From Flavobacterium sp. (GTDB taxonomy: Bacteria > Bacteroidota > Bacteroidia > Flavobacteriales > Flavobacteriaceae): 64,000 nt of DNA. The notes under the pieces were generated by a model. It saw only the letters and a list, made by a program, of their open reading frames with translations, searched no databases and had not been told where the DNA came from. Made by a program: the position numbers and the translations under genes. Location: positions 96,245 to 160,244 of the forward strand of contig NZ_JAPZUB010000037.1 of NCBI RefSeq assembly GCF_027533505.1. The letters are read 5' to 3'. Positions 1-8,068 of this stretch are shown here, piece after piece; position 1 is the first letter of the stretch; every line of letters begins with the position of its first letter.

Positions 1-1444
1 AGGGTTGTAATGCTAGATTGGCATTGTAAAATGGATCTTCGTTTTGGTACAAATGTTGGGCTTCAAAGGCGATCACATGTTTCTCTGAAGGCGTGTGGTA
101 GAGCGCTAGATTTTGATTGACTGAAATCGGCTGTTGATCTTTGTTGGTCAAAATGGTTTCGTCAAAAACAGTACTGCCAGCAATTATATTTCGGAACAAA
201 TTCCCATTTTCCAACTGGTCTGATTTTTTAACCAAAACATCATAATCTACCTGTAAGGTTGTGCTTGGTTTGTAGCTTGCACTCCCTTTCATCAATCCGA
301 AGCGGCTGTTTTGACGTGTTCGATCAACAGTGTTGGCAATGGTATTGTTGGCAAAGTTGGTGGTTACGGTTTGCGTTTCCAGTTCGGTTTTGGACCCGGA
401 ATAAATTCCAAATCCGCTTAACGTCCATGATTTGGAGGGATTATAGGAAAAATTAACCGCACCAAATTGCGTATCGATATTCTTCGCACGGTTGTTTCGC
501 AATAGGGAAAGTCCCAAATCGTTGGAGCTCACATTAAAACTACTGCCGCCTTTGGACATCATATTGCGAAAACCTCCCGTAATTTTAAAATAATCTTGAA
601 TTGTCAGCGGTAATTCCCCGATATTATTAATGTTGGTAATGACGTTAATACTGTACTTCGGATTGTAATAAAACAGCTTCGGATTGACATTATAACGATC
701 AAACTTGGCTTCGGGTTGAAAACCACCCGCTGCCGTCACATCGCCAAACCAGAAGTTCTTTTTCCCTTCTTTGAGTTTGATGTTCATCGCAATATTATCC
801 TGGTTGTTTTCAACGCCTTTAAGGATTGAATTTTCATTATAATTGCGGAGCACTTGAATTTTATCAATCGCATCGGCGGGAATATTTTTGACGCCCAATT
901 TGGTATCGCCGTCAAAGAAATCTTTTCCTTCCACCATCAATTTGGTGACTTTTTTTCCTTCCACTTCCACTTCGCCATCGGCATTCACTTCAACACCAGG
1001 GAGTTTTTTCAACACGTCTTCCAATTTGCGTTCGGTGCCGTTTTTAAAGGAATCCGCGTTGTACATGATGGTGTCCCCTTTGATGGAAACAGGCATTTCT
1101 TTGATGATTTCAACCCCATCCAATTGGATTCCCCCGGGTTCCATAGCGATGTTTTGCGTGAGGTTCTCCGATTTGGTTTGCAAGGTGATTTCCTTATTTT
1201 GCATCCCAATATAACTCAACTTCAACACGTAAGTAGCATTGGCTTTGAGGGTGAGCGCATACTTCCCTTTATCATTGGTTATAGCATACGAATCTACCCC
1301 TTTGGTCTCTTGATTTACCGCCATAATGTTGGCCATTTCCAAAGGGGTCTTTCCCGATTCGGTCACGGTTCCTTCTACACGAACACTTTGAGCTACTGTG
1401 AATAACGAACTCAACAGCGCCAAAAAAAAGCTTATTTTTTTCAT
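1..1444 (-). CDS. Outer-membrane TonB-dependent-receptor-like protein with N-terminal carboxypeptidase-D regulatory domain (3' part outside window)
   Basis: Manual reverse translation from ATG at 1444: MKKISFFLALLSSLFTVAQSVRVEGTVTESGKTPLEMANIMAVNQETKGVDSYAITNDKGKY..., i.e. signal peptide, CarboxypepD_reg-like domain and plug-like segment; frame stays open to the window edge. Confidence 0.8.
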   Translation of the reverse strand, partial: MKKISFFLALLSSLFTVAQSVRVEGTVTESGKTPLEMANIMAVNQETKGVDSYAITNDKGKYALTLKANATYVLKLSYIGMQNKEITLQTKSENLTQNIAMEPGGIQLDGVEIIKEMPVSIKGDTIMYNADSFKNGTERKLEDVLKKLPGVEVNADGEVEVEGKKVTKLMVEGKDFFDGDTKLGVKNIPADAIDKIQVLRNYNENSILKGVENNQDNIAMNIKLKEGKKNFWFGDVTAAGGFQPEAKFDRYNVNPKLFYYNPKYSINVITNINNIGELPLTIQDYFKITGGFRNMMSKGGSSFNVSSNDLGLSLLRNNRAKNIDTQFGAVNFSYNPSKSWTLSGFGIYSGSKTELETQTVTTNFANNTIANTVDRTRQNSRFGLMKGSASYKPSTTLQVDYDVLVKKSDQLENGNLFRNIIAGSTVFDETILTNKDQQPISVNQNLALYHTPSEKHVIAFEAQHLYQNEDPFYNANLALQP

Positions 1445-1455
1445 GAAAAAAGGAA

Positions 1456-2391
1456 TTAACGAGAAAAACGCATTTCCATACGACGACCACCGCCAGGACC
1501 GCCATTCATTTCACGAAACTCCTCCATTTTTTTCAGTACAATATCATCGTACTCTTTTTGCTTGACCTCTTTTCCGTTAGTGGGTGCTTTGATTTCGGCT
1601 TTATCTTTTGGATTCAATACAATTTTGGAGCATAAAATAATGGTCTTACCGTCGTTGACTTCCAAAATCAAACCGGGAAGCCCCCAATACCCCTCAGGCC
1701 CTTGATTAATAGGGATTTCAGGCGTATACCATGCGGTGATGGTGATGTCTTTAGGAAGATCAAAATCCTCCATAAAATTGGTGCGGGTTTGCTTTTTCTC
1801 TGCGGGAGCTTCGGCTTTTGCCTCAGGAGTTCCCTCCTCTTTTTTGGGTTCAGCAGCTGTTTCTTCTTTCTTTTTAGGACGGAAATTACGGAAATCCGTT
1901 TTACTTGCTGGGATGACACAGGTTGCTTTAAAACAGTTGTAACCCCCAATTTGTTTAGTCTCGCCGGTCATTTGCCATTTGTAATGCGTCAAGGTATCTT
2001 TAACCAAAAACTCCTTGCCCATAAATTCCTTATCGACGGTATACATTTGGTCTTTCACATTTTTGTAATAAGTTCCGCCGCCGCCCATAAATGAACTCAT
2101 CATACGAAAACCGCCGCCGTTTTGACCGGGAGCATCCAATTTTTCTTCTTCTTTATAAATAGAGGCTTGTTTATCAAATTGAAGTACAAATGTTTTTTCA
2201 AACATTTTTTTCATGCGTTCTTCAATCATTTTTTGCATTTCTGGCGTCATGTCTTTGTTGCCTTCAAATCGGGACTTAAAATCGGCAGTACTCGTTTTGG
2301 ATTCATACACGGCCATGCCTTGAAAATCTTTTTGGGCCAATGCCAAAGCAGAAAAGCACAAAGCTAATCCGAGGAGGATTGTATTTTTCAT
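1456..2391 (-). CDS. GLPGLI family protein
   Basis: Signal peptide and diagnostic motif GYWGLPGLILEVNDGKTI; 11 bp from the TonB-like gene on the same strand. Confidence 0.9.
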   Translation of the reverse strand: MKNTILLGLALCFSALALAQKDFQGMAVYESKTSTADFKSRFEGNKDMTPEMQKMIEERMKKMFEKTFVLQFDKQASIYKEEEKLDAPGQNGGGFRMMSSFMGGGGTYYKNVKDQMYTVDKEFMGKEFLVKDTLTHYKWQMTGETKQIGGYNCFKATCVIPASKTDFRNFRPKKKEETAAEPKKEEGTPEAKAEAPAEKKQTRTNFMEDFDLPKDITITAWYTPEIPINQGPEGYWGLPGLILEVNDGKTIILCSKIVLNPKDKAEIKAPTNGKEVKQKEYDDIVLKKMEEFREMNGGPGGGRRMEMRFSR

Positions 2392-2517
2392 ATGCGATAA
2401 AATTGTTTTTTTTGGTCAACAAATATGACGACGCAAGGCTCAAAAAGTTACCAATATTATGTTAAATTCTATTTTAGACCTTTTAAATAATCCAAAGGTT
2501 TAAAGTACCTTAGCTGT

Positions 2518-3309
2518 ATGAAGTTACGCTGGCTCCTTTTATTCTGTCTTGGACTCCCATTTTGGTGTGAGGCACAACTTGAAACGCAACAGCCCGAACG
2601 GCGTTCCTATCTTGCGATTGAGGCCGATGCTTTTTGGGGATTTGACGGTTTGGGAAATTATTTTTACAGTAAAAACAATGTTTTATTTAAACACCATGAA
2701 TCGGGAGTTTTGCAATACCAAAATCTTCCCTTTGGCAAGTTAAAAAGCGTGGATATCACACAACCGTTGCGTCCTATTTTGTTTTATGAAAATTTCAATG
2801 CAGTGGTCGTTTTAGACAATTTTTTAAATGAAATTCAAGTCGTAGAATTTTCAAATATTCCAACACCCATCGTAATTACAGCCGTAGGAATGGCCAATCA
2901 AAATCGCTTGTGGGGGTACGATGCTGTGATGCAACAAATTGGAATGTATCATCTTACCACAGGCTCATTTAGTCCGATTGGAAACCCTGTACAAGGGAGT
3001 TGGAAATATTACCAATGTGCTTTCAATAGCTTGAGTTGGATTGACGCACAAAACCATTGGAAATCCATAAGCATTTATGGCCATATTAGCGATTACGGCC
3101 AACTCCCCGAAGGGTTGTATTACTTTGTTAATGAGAACGTCGTACTGGTATACAACCATGAAACATGGACACTATTAAATAGGCTTACAGGGAAAAAATC
3201 CAGCTTTGAAATTGTTGAGAAATCGGTCAAAAATTTTTCGTGTAACGACCAAATTTTATCTATTTTTACTGCAGAAGGAATTACAAATTATAAAATCACA
3301 GTACCCTAA
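2518..3309 (+). CDS. Hypothetical secreted protein
   Basis: 263 aa ORF with signal peptide (MKLRWLLLFCLGLPFWCEAQ); stop overlaps the downstream kinase start (TAATG). Confidence 0.8.
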   Translation: MKLRWLLLFCLGLPFWCEAQLETQQPERRSYLAIEADAFWGFDGLGNYFYSKNNVLFKHHESGVLQYQNLPFGKLKSVDITQPLRPILFYENFNAVVVLDNFLNEIQVVEFSNIPTPIVITAVGMANQNRLWGYDAVMQQIGMYHLTTGSFSPIGNPVQGSWKYYQCAFNSLSWIDAQNHWKSISIYGHISDYGQLPEGLYYFVNENVVLVYNHETWTLLNRLTGKKSSFEIVEKSVKNFSCNDQILSIFTAEGITNYKITVP

Positions 3310-3923
3310 TGCACATCGCAGTCGCAGGAAATATTGGCGCCGGAAAAACCACTTTAACACGGTTTTTGGCGAAACATTACAAATGGGAACCCCATTATGA
3401 AGACGTTGTTGACAATCCCTATTTGGATGATTTTTACCATCAAATGGAGCGTTGGTCGTTTAATCTTCAGATATACTTTTTAAATAGTCGTTTTCGTCAA
3501 ATTTTACAAATTCGCGAAAGCGGGAAAAAGATTATTCAGGATCGTACCATTTACGAAGATGCGCATATTTTTGCTCCTAACCTTCATGCAATGGGGCTGA
3601 TGACAAACCGCGATTTTGAAAACTACAGCTCCTTATTTGAACTGATGGAAGCTTTAGTTAAAGCACCTGATTTATTGATTTACCTACGAAGTTCTATACC
3701 CAATTTGGTGAAGCAAATTCATATGCGGGGTCGGGATTATGAAAACACAATATCTATTGATTACTTGAGTCGTCTCAACGAACGCTATGAAGCATGGATT
3801 CACACCTACGACAAAGGCAAATTACTAGTGATTGATGTGGATCATATTGATTTTGTCAATAATCCTGAGGATTTAGGGACAATCATTAACCGAATTGATG
3901 CTGAAATTAACGGTTTGTTTTAA
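3309..3923 (+). CDS. Deoxynucleoside kinase family protein
   Basis: P-loop GNIGAGKTT at N-terminus, ERW and QDRTIYEDAHIF motifs typical of deoxynucleoside kinases. Confidence 0.93.
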   Translation: MHIAVAGNIGAGKTTLTRFLAKHYKWEPHYEDVVDNPYLDDFYHQMERWSFNLQIYFLNSRFRQILQIRESGKKIIQDRTIYEDAHIFAPNLHAMGLMTNRDFENYSSLFELMEALVKAPDLLIYLRSSIPNLVKQIHMRGRDYENTISIDYLSRLNERYEAWIHTYDKGKLLVIDVDHIDFVNNPEDLGTIINRIDAEINGLF

Positions 3924-3943
3924 GTCTTAGTTGGGCTAACTTT

Positions 3944-6406
3944 TTAGGGCATTGTATCAAATAATGAGCGTATTTTTACCGTATCGGTTGGTCGATCGGT
4001 TTTAATAATTCGCGGAATCCCAGGAATTACATCAAAAAAATTATCGTCAAAAAAATGACCTTCTGCTTGTAAAAATACATTTTTGGCGAGGGTATTTGAG
4101 CTGATTTCTTGCAAAGTTTCCCCAATAATTTTCACATTAATTGTCGGTTTTTCAAGTTGCAATTCTTTGGGCTTTACAAAATAATGGTAGACAGCTGTTT
4201 TTTTATGATGGCTAGAAAACTCGATGAGCAAAACCGATTTTTCTTTTACAAATTCAGGGAATGCTGTAAACGGAATCGGCATAAGTGTGGTATTTTTTTC
4301 AACTTCCAATACACACTCTTTCGAAGCGCTCCAAAGTTCTACCCCCGAAAAATCGATCAATCGAACAGTAAGTTTACCTTTTTTCTCCTCCAAAGTGTCC
4401 GTATTTCCTTGAATTGAAATACCCGTTTCATTTTGTGTTACCGCCAAAAACACAGGAGCAAAACTTTCTTTTATTTGATAATGGGATGCTTTCCAGTGGC
4501 CTTGATAATCCAACGAACTCCAAGAAGTTACCGGCCAACAATCGTTTAATTGCCAATAGAGACTGCCCATACAATAGGGTTTCGCCAAACGATGCGCTTC
4601 GATAGCAATTTTCATTCCACGTGCTTGCAATAGTTGAGAAACATACTGATACTTTTCAATATCGGCGGGCACCCAAAAGTCGCGTTGCATGTATTCATCG
4701 ATGGTCGCAAAACCCGTAGGGTGTTTTTGATGGTGTCGTAGGGCTTTTGACATTAACGATAACGGCTCGCCATCGGATAAATAACGTAATGTTTGCATGG
4801 ATGGCATGGCTTGAAACCCGTATTCGCTCATAAATCGTCCCACTTTTTCCGAATATTTTTCAAAAGGTTCTTTCCCCCACCACACGCCCCAATAATGAGA
4901 ATCTCCTTGGCGTAAACTTTCTTTTCGTCCCCAACCGATAGCGGGAGAAGATGGCCAATAGCGGTTTTCATTTTGAGGCAACAGTTTTTTTAACGTTTGA
5001 AGAATTCGTTGATGAAACAACTCTTTATAGTCGTTCCAAATGCGGGTTGAATCTTGAGTTGTATACTTGTATTTTTTTTGCCAACCCCAATTGTGCCAAC
5101 CTTCATCGCTTTCGTTATTGCCACACCAGATTGCTATTGACGGGTGATTTTGCAGGCGTTTGACCTGATCTTCAACCTCATGTTCAACCGATTGTAAAAA
5201 GGTTTCGTCGCCGGGGTACATCGCGCAAGCAAACATAAAATCCTGCCACACAAGTATCCCTTTTTCATCACATGCAGTATAAAAAGCGTCATCGGCATAC
5301 ACACCCCCTCCCCATACCCGCAGCATATTTTGATGGGAAAGACGCGCATTTTCAACCAAATTAATCCATTGGGCTTCCGTTACCCGAGGCACAAAACTAT
5401 CGGGAGGAATGATATTGGAACCTTTCATAAAAACAGGTTTGCCATTCAATTTGAAGTAAAAGCTTTTCCCTTGGGCATCCACTTCCTGCACCAGTTCAAG
5501 CGTTCGAATGCCCAATTTTAGTTCCCGCTGCTCTATTACCTTTCCATTCTGTTGAAGTATCACTGGAAAAGTATACAAATGCGGCGCCCCCAACCCGTTA
5601 CACCACCATAATTTGGGTTGTGCAATCGTCAAAGGAAAATCGATTATTGAAGTTCCTTTTTTCACCGCGACACTGCGCTTTTGATTATTGATCAAAAGAT
5701 CGAGCGTCATCGCAGCAGCACTCTCTAAAGCCACTTTCACAACGATTTCAGCGTTTTCCGTTGAAACTAATTTTTGTTCATAAAACACATGCTGGATACG
5801 AACCTCATTCCAAAACTGAAGTTTTACGGGTTTCCAAATGCCACAGGTGACTAGGCGCGGCCCCCAATCCCAACCAAATTGATAGGGCGCTTTACGGGCA
5901 AATACACGGTTGTCGTCGGGCAATGGGTATGGTACTTTTTGGGCTAATGCATTCGTTTGTTGAACCGCTGATTTAAAATGAATTTTCAATTGATTTTGCG
6001 CTTTCACGAATGATTTCACATCCACACGCCAAGTGCGAAACATATTATTCGCCTCAAGAATGGACTGCCCATTTAAAAAAACACGCGCGAAGGTATCTAA
6101 GCCCTCAAATACAAGTTCGACATGGGCATTTTGAAGTTCTCTTGAAGTCAGCGAAAAGGTCGTTTCATAAACCCAATCTTCATTTTCAATCCACTGCACC
6201 TCATTTTCATGGGATTGTAAAAAGGGATCGGGAATTCTGTGATTGGCGAGTAAATCGGTATGAATAGTCCCGGGAACTGTGGCTTTCATTTTATCGTTTT
6301 TTCCTAACGGATGTACGGTCCATGATAACGGAATCAAGTCTTTTTCAACCACTTGAGCGGTGAGGCTGATGGTCCAAAGAAGAAAAAACAATAACTGGTT
6401 ACGCAT
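3944..6406 (-). CDS. Glycoside hydrolase family 2, beta-mannosidase-like, secreted
   Basis: Signal peptide; GH2 features: VPGTIHTDLLANHRIPDPF, WDWGPRLVTCGIW, MLRVWGGGVYADDAFY, WCGNNESDEGW, FMSEYGFQAMPS. Confidence 0.93.
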   Translation of the reverse strand: MRNQLLFFLLWTISLTAQVVEKDLIPLSWTVHPLGKNDKMKATVPGTIHTDLLANHRIPDPFLQSHENEVQWIENEDWVYETTFSLTSRELQNAHVELVFEGLDTFARVFLNGQSILEANNMFRTWRVDVKSFVKAQNQLKIHFKSAVQQTNALAQKVPYPLPDDNRVFARKAPYQFGWDWGPRLVTCGIWKPVKLQFWNEVRIQHVFYEQKLVSTENAEIVVKVALESAAAMTLDLLINNQKRSVAVKKGTSIIDFPLTIAQPKLWWCNGLGAPHLYTFPVILQQNGKVIEQRELKLGIRTLELVQEVDAQGKSFYFKLNGKPVFMKGSNIIPPDSFVPRVTEAQWINLVENARLSHQNMLRVWGGGVYADDAFYTACDEKGILVWQDFMFACAMYPGDETFLQSVEHEVEDQVKRLQNHPSIAIWCGNNESDEGWHNWGWQKKYKYTTQDSTRIWNDYKELFHQRILQTLKKLLPQNENRYWPSSPAIGWGRKESLRQGDSHYWGVWWGKEPFEKYSEKVGRFMSEYGFQAMPSMQTLRYLSDGEPLSLMSKALRHHQKHPTGFATIDEYMQRDFWVPADIEKYQYVSQLLQARGMKIAIEAHRLAKPYCMGSLYWQLNDCWPVTSWSSLDYQGHWKASHYQIKESFAPVFLAVTQNETGISIQGNTDTLEEKKGKLTVRLIDFSGVELWSASKECVLEVEKNTTLMPIPFTAFPEFVKEKSVLLIEFSSHHKKTAVYHYFVKPKELQLEKPTINVKIIGETLQEISSNTLAKNVFLQAEGHFFDDNFFDVIPGIPRIIKTDRPTDTVKIRSLFDTMP

Positions 6407-7073
6407 TGGACTCTTTTTTTAAAGCTATAATTTCGTCGGGGTTGGCTAAAGTTCCTCCCTCGGTTATTGCAGAAGAATGTACAAAATGCACCCCCGTAGT
6501 GTGTACAATTTGACGAACATTGGAGGCGCGTAATCCGCCACCCGGCATAATCGCAATTCGGTCACCTGCTTGCAGTTGTATCGCTTGCAGTATGTTTATA
6601 CCTTCCACAACATTGGCCTTTGTTCCTGAAGTTAAAATTGTCGAAAACCCACAATCGATGATCTGTTCTAAGGCAATTTCCCAATGCTTAACACGATCAA
6701 AAGCCCGATGAAACGTACAAGGTATGGGATGGGCTAGTGCGACTAATAGTCGGTTGCGCTCTTCATCCAGCGTGTCGTCTTTTTTCAAAATTCCGAAAAC
6801 CATTCCGTGCACTTGCAACTTTTTGAGTTCGCTCACCGTTGCTTTCATTTGTTGAAATTCGGCCTCTGTATAGACAAAATCACCCCCTCGCGGACGCACC
6901 ATCACATAGACGGGAATAGGGACTTGGGTTAAGACTTTTTGTGTGGTTCCCAAATCCGGTGTGGTTCCTCCCACTTCAATTCCGTCACACAATTCGATCC
7001 GATCGGCACCTGCTTGGGCAGCGATACTCGCCGACTCGGGATTAAAACAAGCAATTTCGAGTTGGACTCTCAT
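6399..7073 (-). CDS. cutC: CutC family protein (annotated as copper homeostasis protein)
   Basis: LEIACFNPESASIAAQAGADRIELCDGIEVGGTTPDLG and VYVMVRPRGGDFVYTEAEF are typical CutC signatures. Confidence 0.93.
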   Translation of the reverse strand: MRVQLEIACFNPESASIAAQAGADRIELCDGIEVGGTTPDLGTTQKVLTQVPIPVYVMVRPRGGDFVYTEAEFQQMKATVSELKKLQVHGMVFGILKKDDTLDEERNRLLVALAHPIPCTFHRAFDRVKHWEIALEQIIDCGFSTILTSGTKANVVEGINILQAIQLQAGDRIAIMPGGGLRASNVRQIVHTTGVHFVHSSAITEGGTLANPDEIIALKKESNA

Positions 7074-8068
7074 TTTAAATAAAACGGTGCATCAATTAAA
7101 CGGTTTCCAGTAGTATCATGAACAGCATAATTAAACCCTCCTTGCACGCAATAGGAACCATAATTCCCCTGCTTATCCAAAGCAATGAATCCTACTTGGA
7201 TATCTTTAAGATTCTTTTTACGGTTTTGGGTCAGTTTCACGATGCGCATCACAGCTTCTTCACAGGCCAGTTGCGGCGACTTCCCTTGACGCATGAGTTC
7301 GACCACCAAATGACACCCGGCAATACGAATTACTTCTTCCCCATGACCGGTGGCTGTAGCGGCCCCGATTTCATTATCTACATAGAGTCCGGCCCCAATA
7401 ATGGGTGAATCGCCTACTCTACCATGCATTTTATAGGCCATACCACTGGTGGTACAAGCTCCCGACAAATTACCTGATGCATCGAGCGCAATCATCCCTA
7501 TAGTGTCGTGATTTTCGATATTGACTTTGGGTTGGTACTGACTGGTTTTCAGCCATTCTTTCCATTCTTTTTCAGAGGCTTCTACCAATAAATTTTCCTC
7601 TTTAAATCCTTGGGACAGTGCAAAATCCAAGGCCCCTTGTCCAACCAACATCACATGGGGTGTTTTTTCCATGACCGCACGTGCCACGGAAATGGGGTGT
7701 TTGATATGTTCAAGACAAGCGACCGAGCCAATATTGGATAATTCATCCATGATACAAGCGTCAAGGGTCACTTTGCCATCGCGATCGGGCCGTCCGCCAT
7801 AACCTACACTGCGTTCGTTGGGATCCCCTTCAGGAATGCGTACGCCGGCTTCAACAGCATCCAGCGCACGACCCTTTTTTGATAGGACTTCCCAAGCGGC
7901 TTCATTGGCTTGCAGCCCGAAATTCCACGTTGACAAAACGATGGGCTTGGTGCCAACTAAAGAGGGATTATTCGATAGTTCCGCAGCTTCAGATGTCCAA
8001 GAAGTAAGTGACAAGCCCACAGTTCCTAAGGCGGCTGATTTTAAAAATTTCCGACGTGTGTTTTCCAT
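7070..8068 (-). CDS. N4-(beta-N-acetylglucosaminyl)-L-asparaginase (glycosylasparaginase, Ntn hydrolase) with Tat-type signal
   Basis: NTRRKFLKSAALGT Tat-like signal; autocleavage/catalytic region NHDTIGMIALDASGNLSGACTTSGMAYKMHGRVGDSPIIGAGLYVDNEIGAATATGHGEE. Confidence 0.92.
   Translation of the reverse strand: MENTRRKFLKSAALGTVGLSLTSWTSEAAELSNNPSLVGTKPIVLSTWNFGLQANEAAWEVLSKKGRALDAVEAGVRIPEGDPNERSVGYGGRPDRDGKVTLDACIMDELSNIGSVACLEHIKHPISVARAVMEKTPHVMLVGQGALDFALSQGFKEENLLVEASEKEWKEWLKTSQYQPKVNIENHDTIGMIALDASGNLSGACTTSGMAYKMHGRVGDSPIIGAGLYVDNEIGAATATGHGEEVIRIAGCHLVVELMRQGKSPQLACEEAVMRIVKLTQNRKKNLKDIQVGFIALDKQGNYGSYCVQGGFNYAVHDTTGNRLIDAPFYLK

Noticed and set aside
854-1405. 183-aa plus-strand ORF
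   Set aside because: Antisense shadow of the TonB-like gene; Phe/His-rich translation (FHHQFGDFFSFHFHFAIG) typical of reverse-complement reading, no start context.
1702-2094. 130-aa plus-strand ORF
   Set aside because: Antisense to the GLPGLI gene; low-complexity Phe/Ser translation, no recognisable domain.
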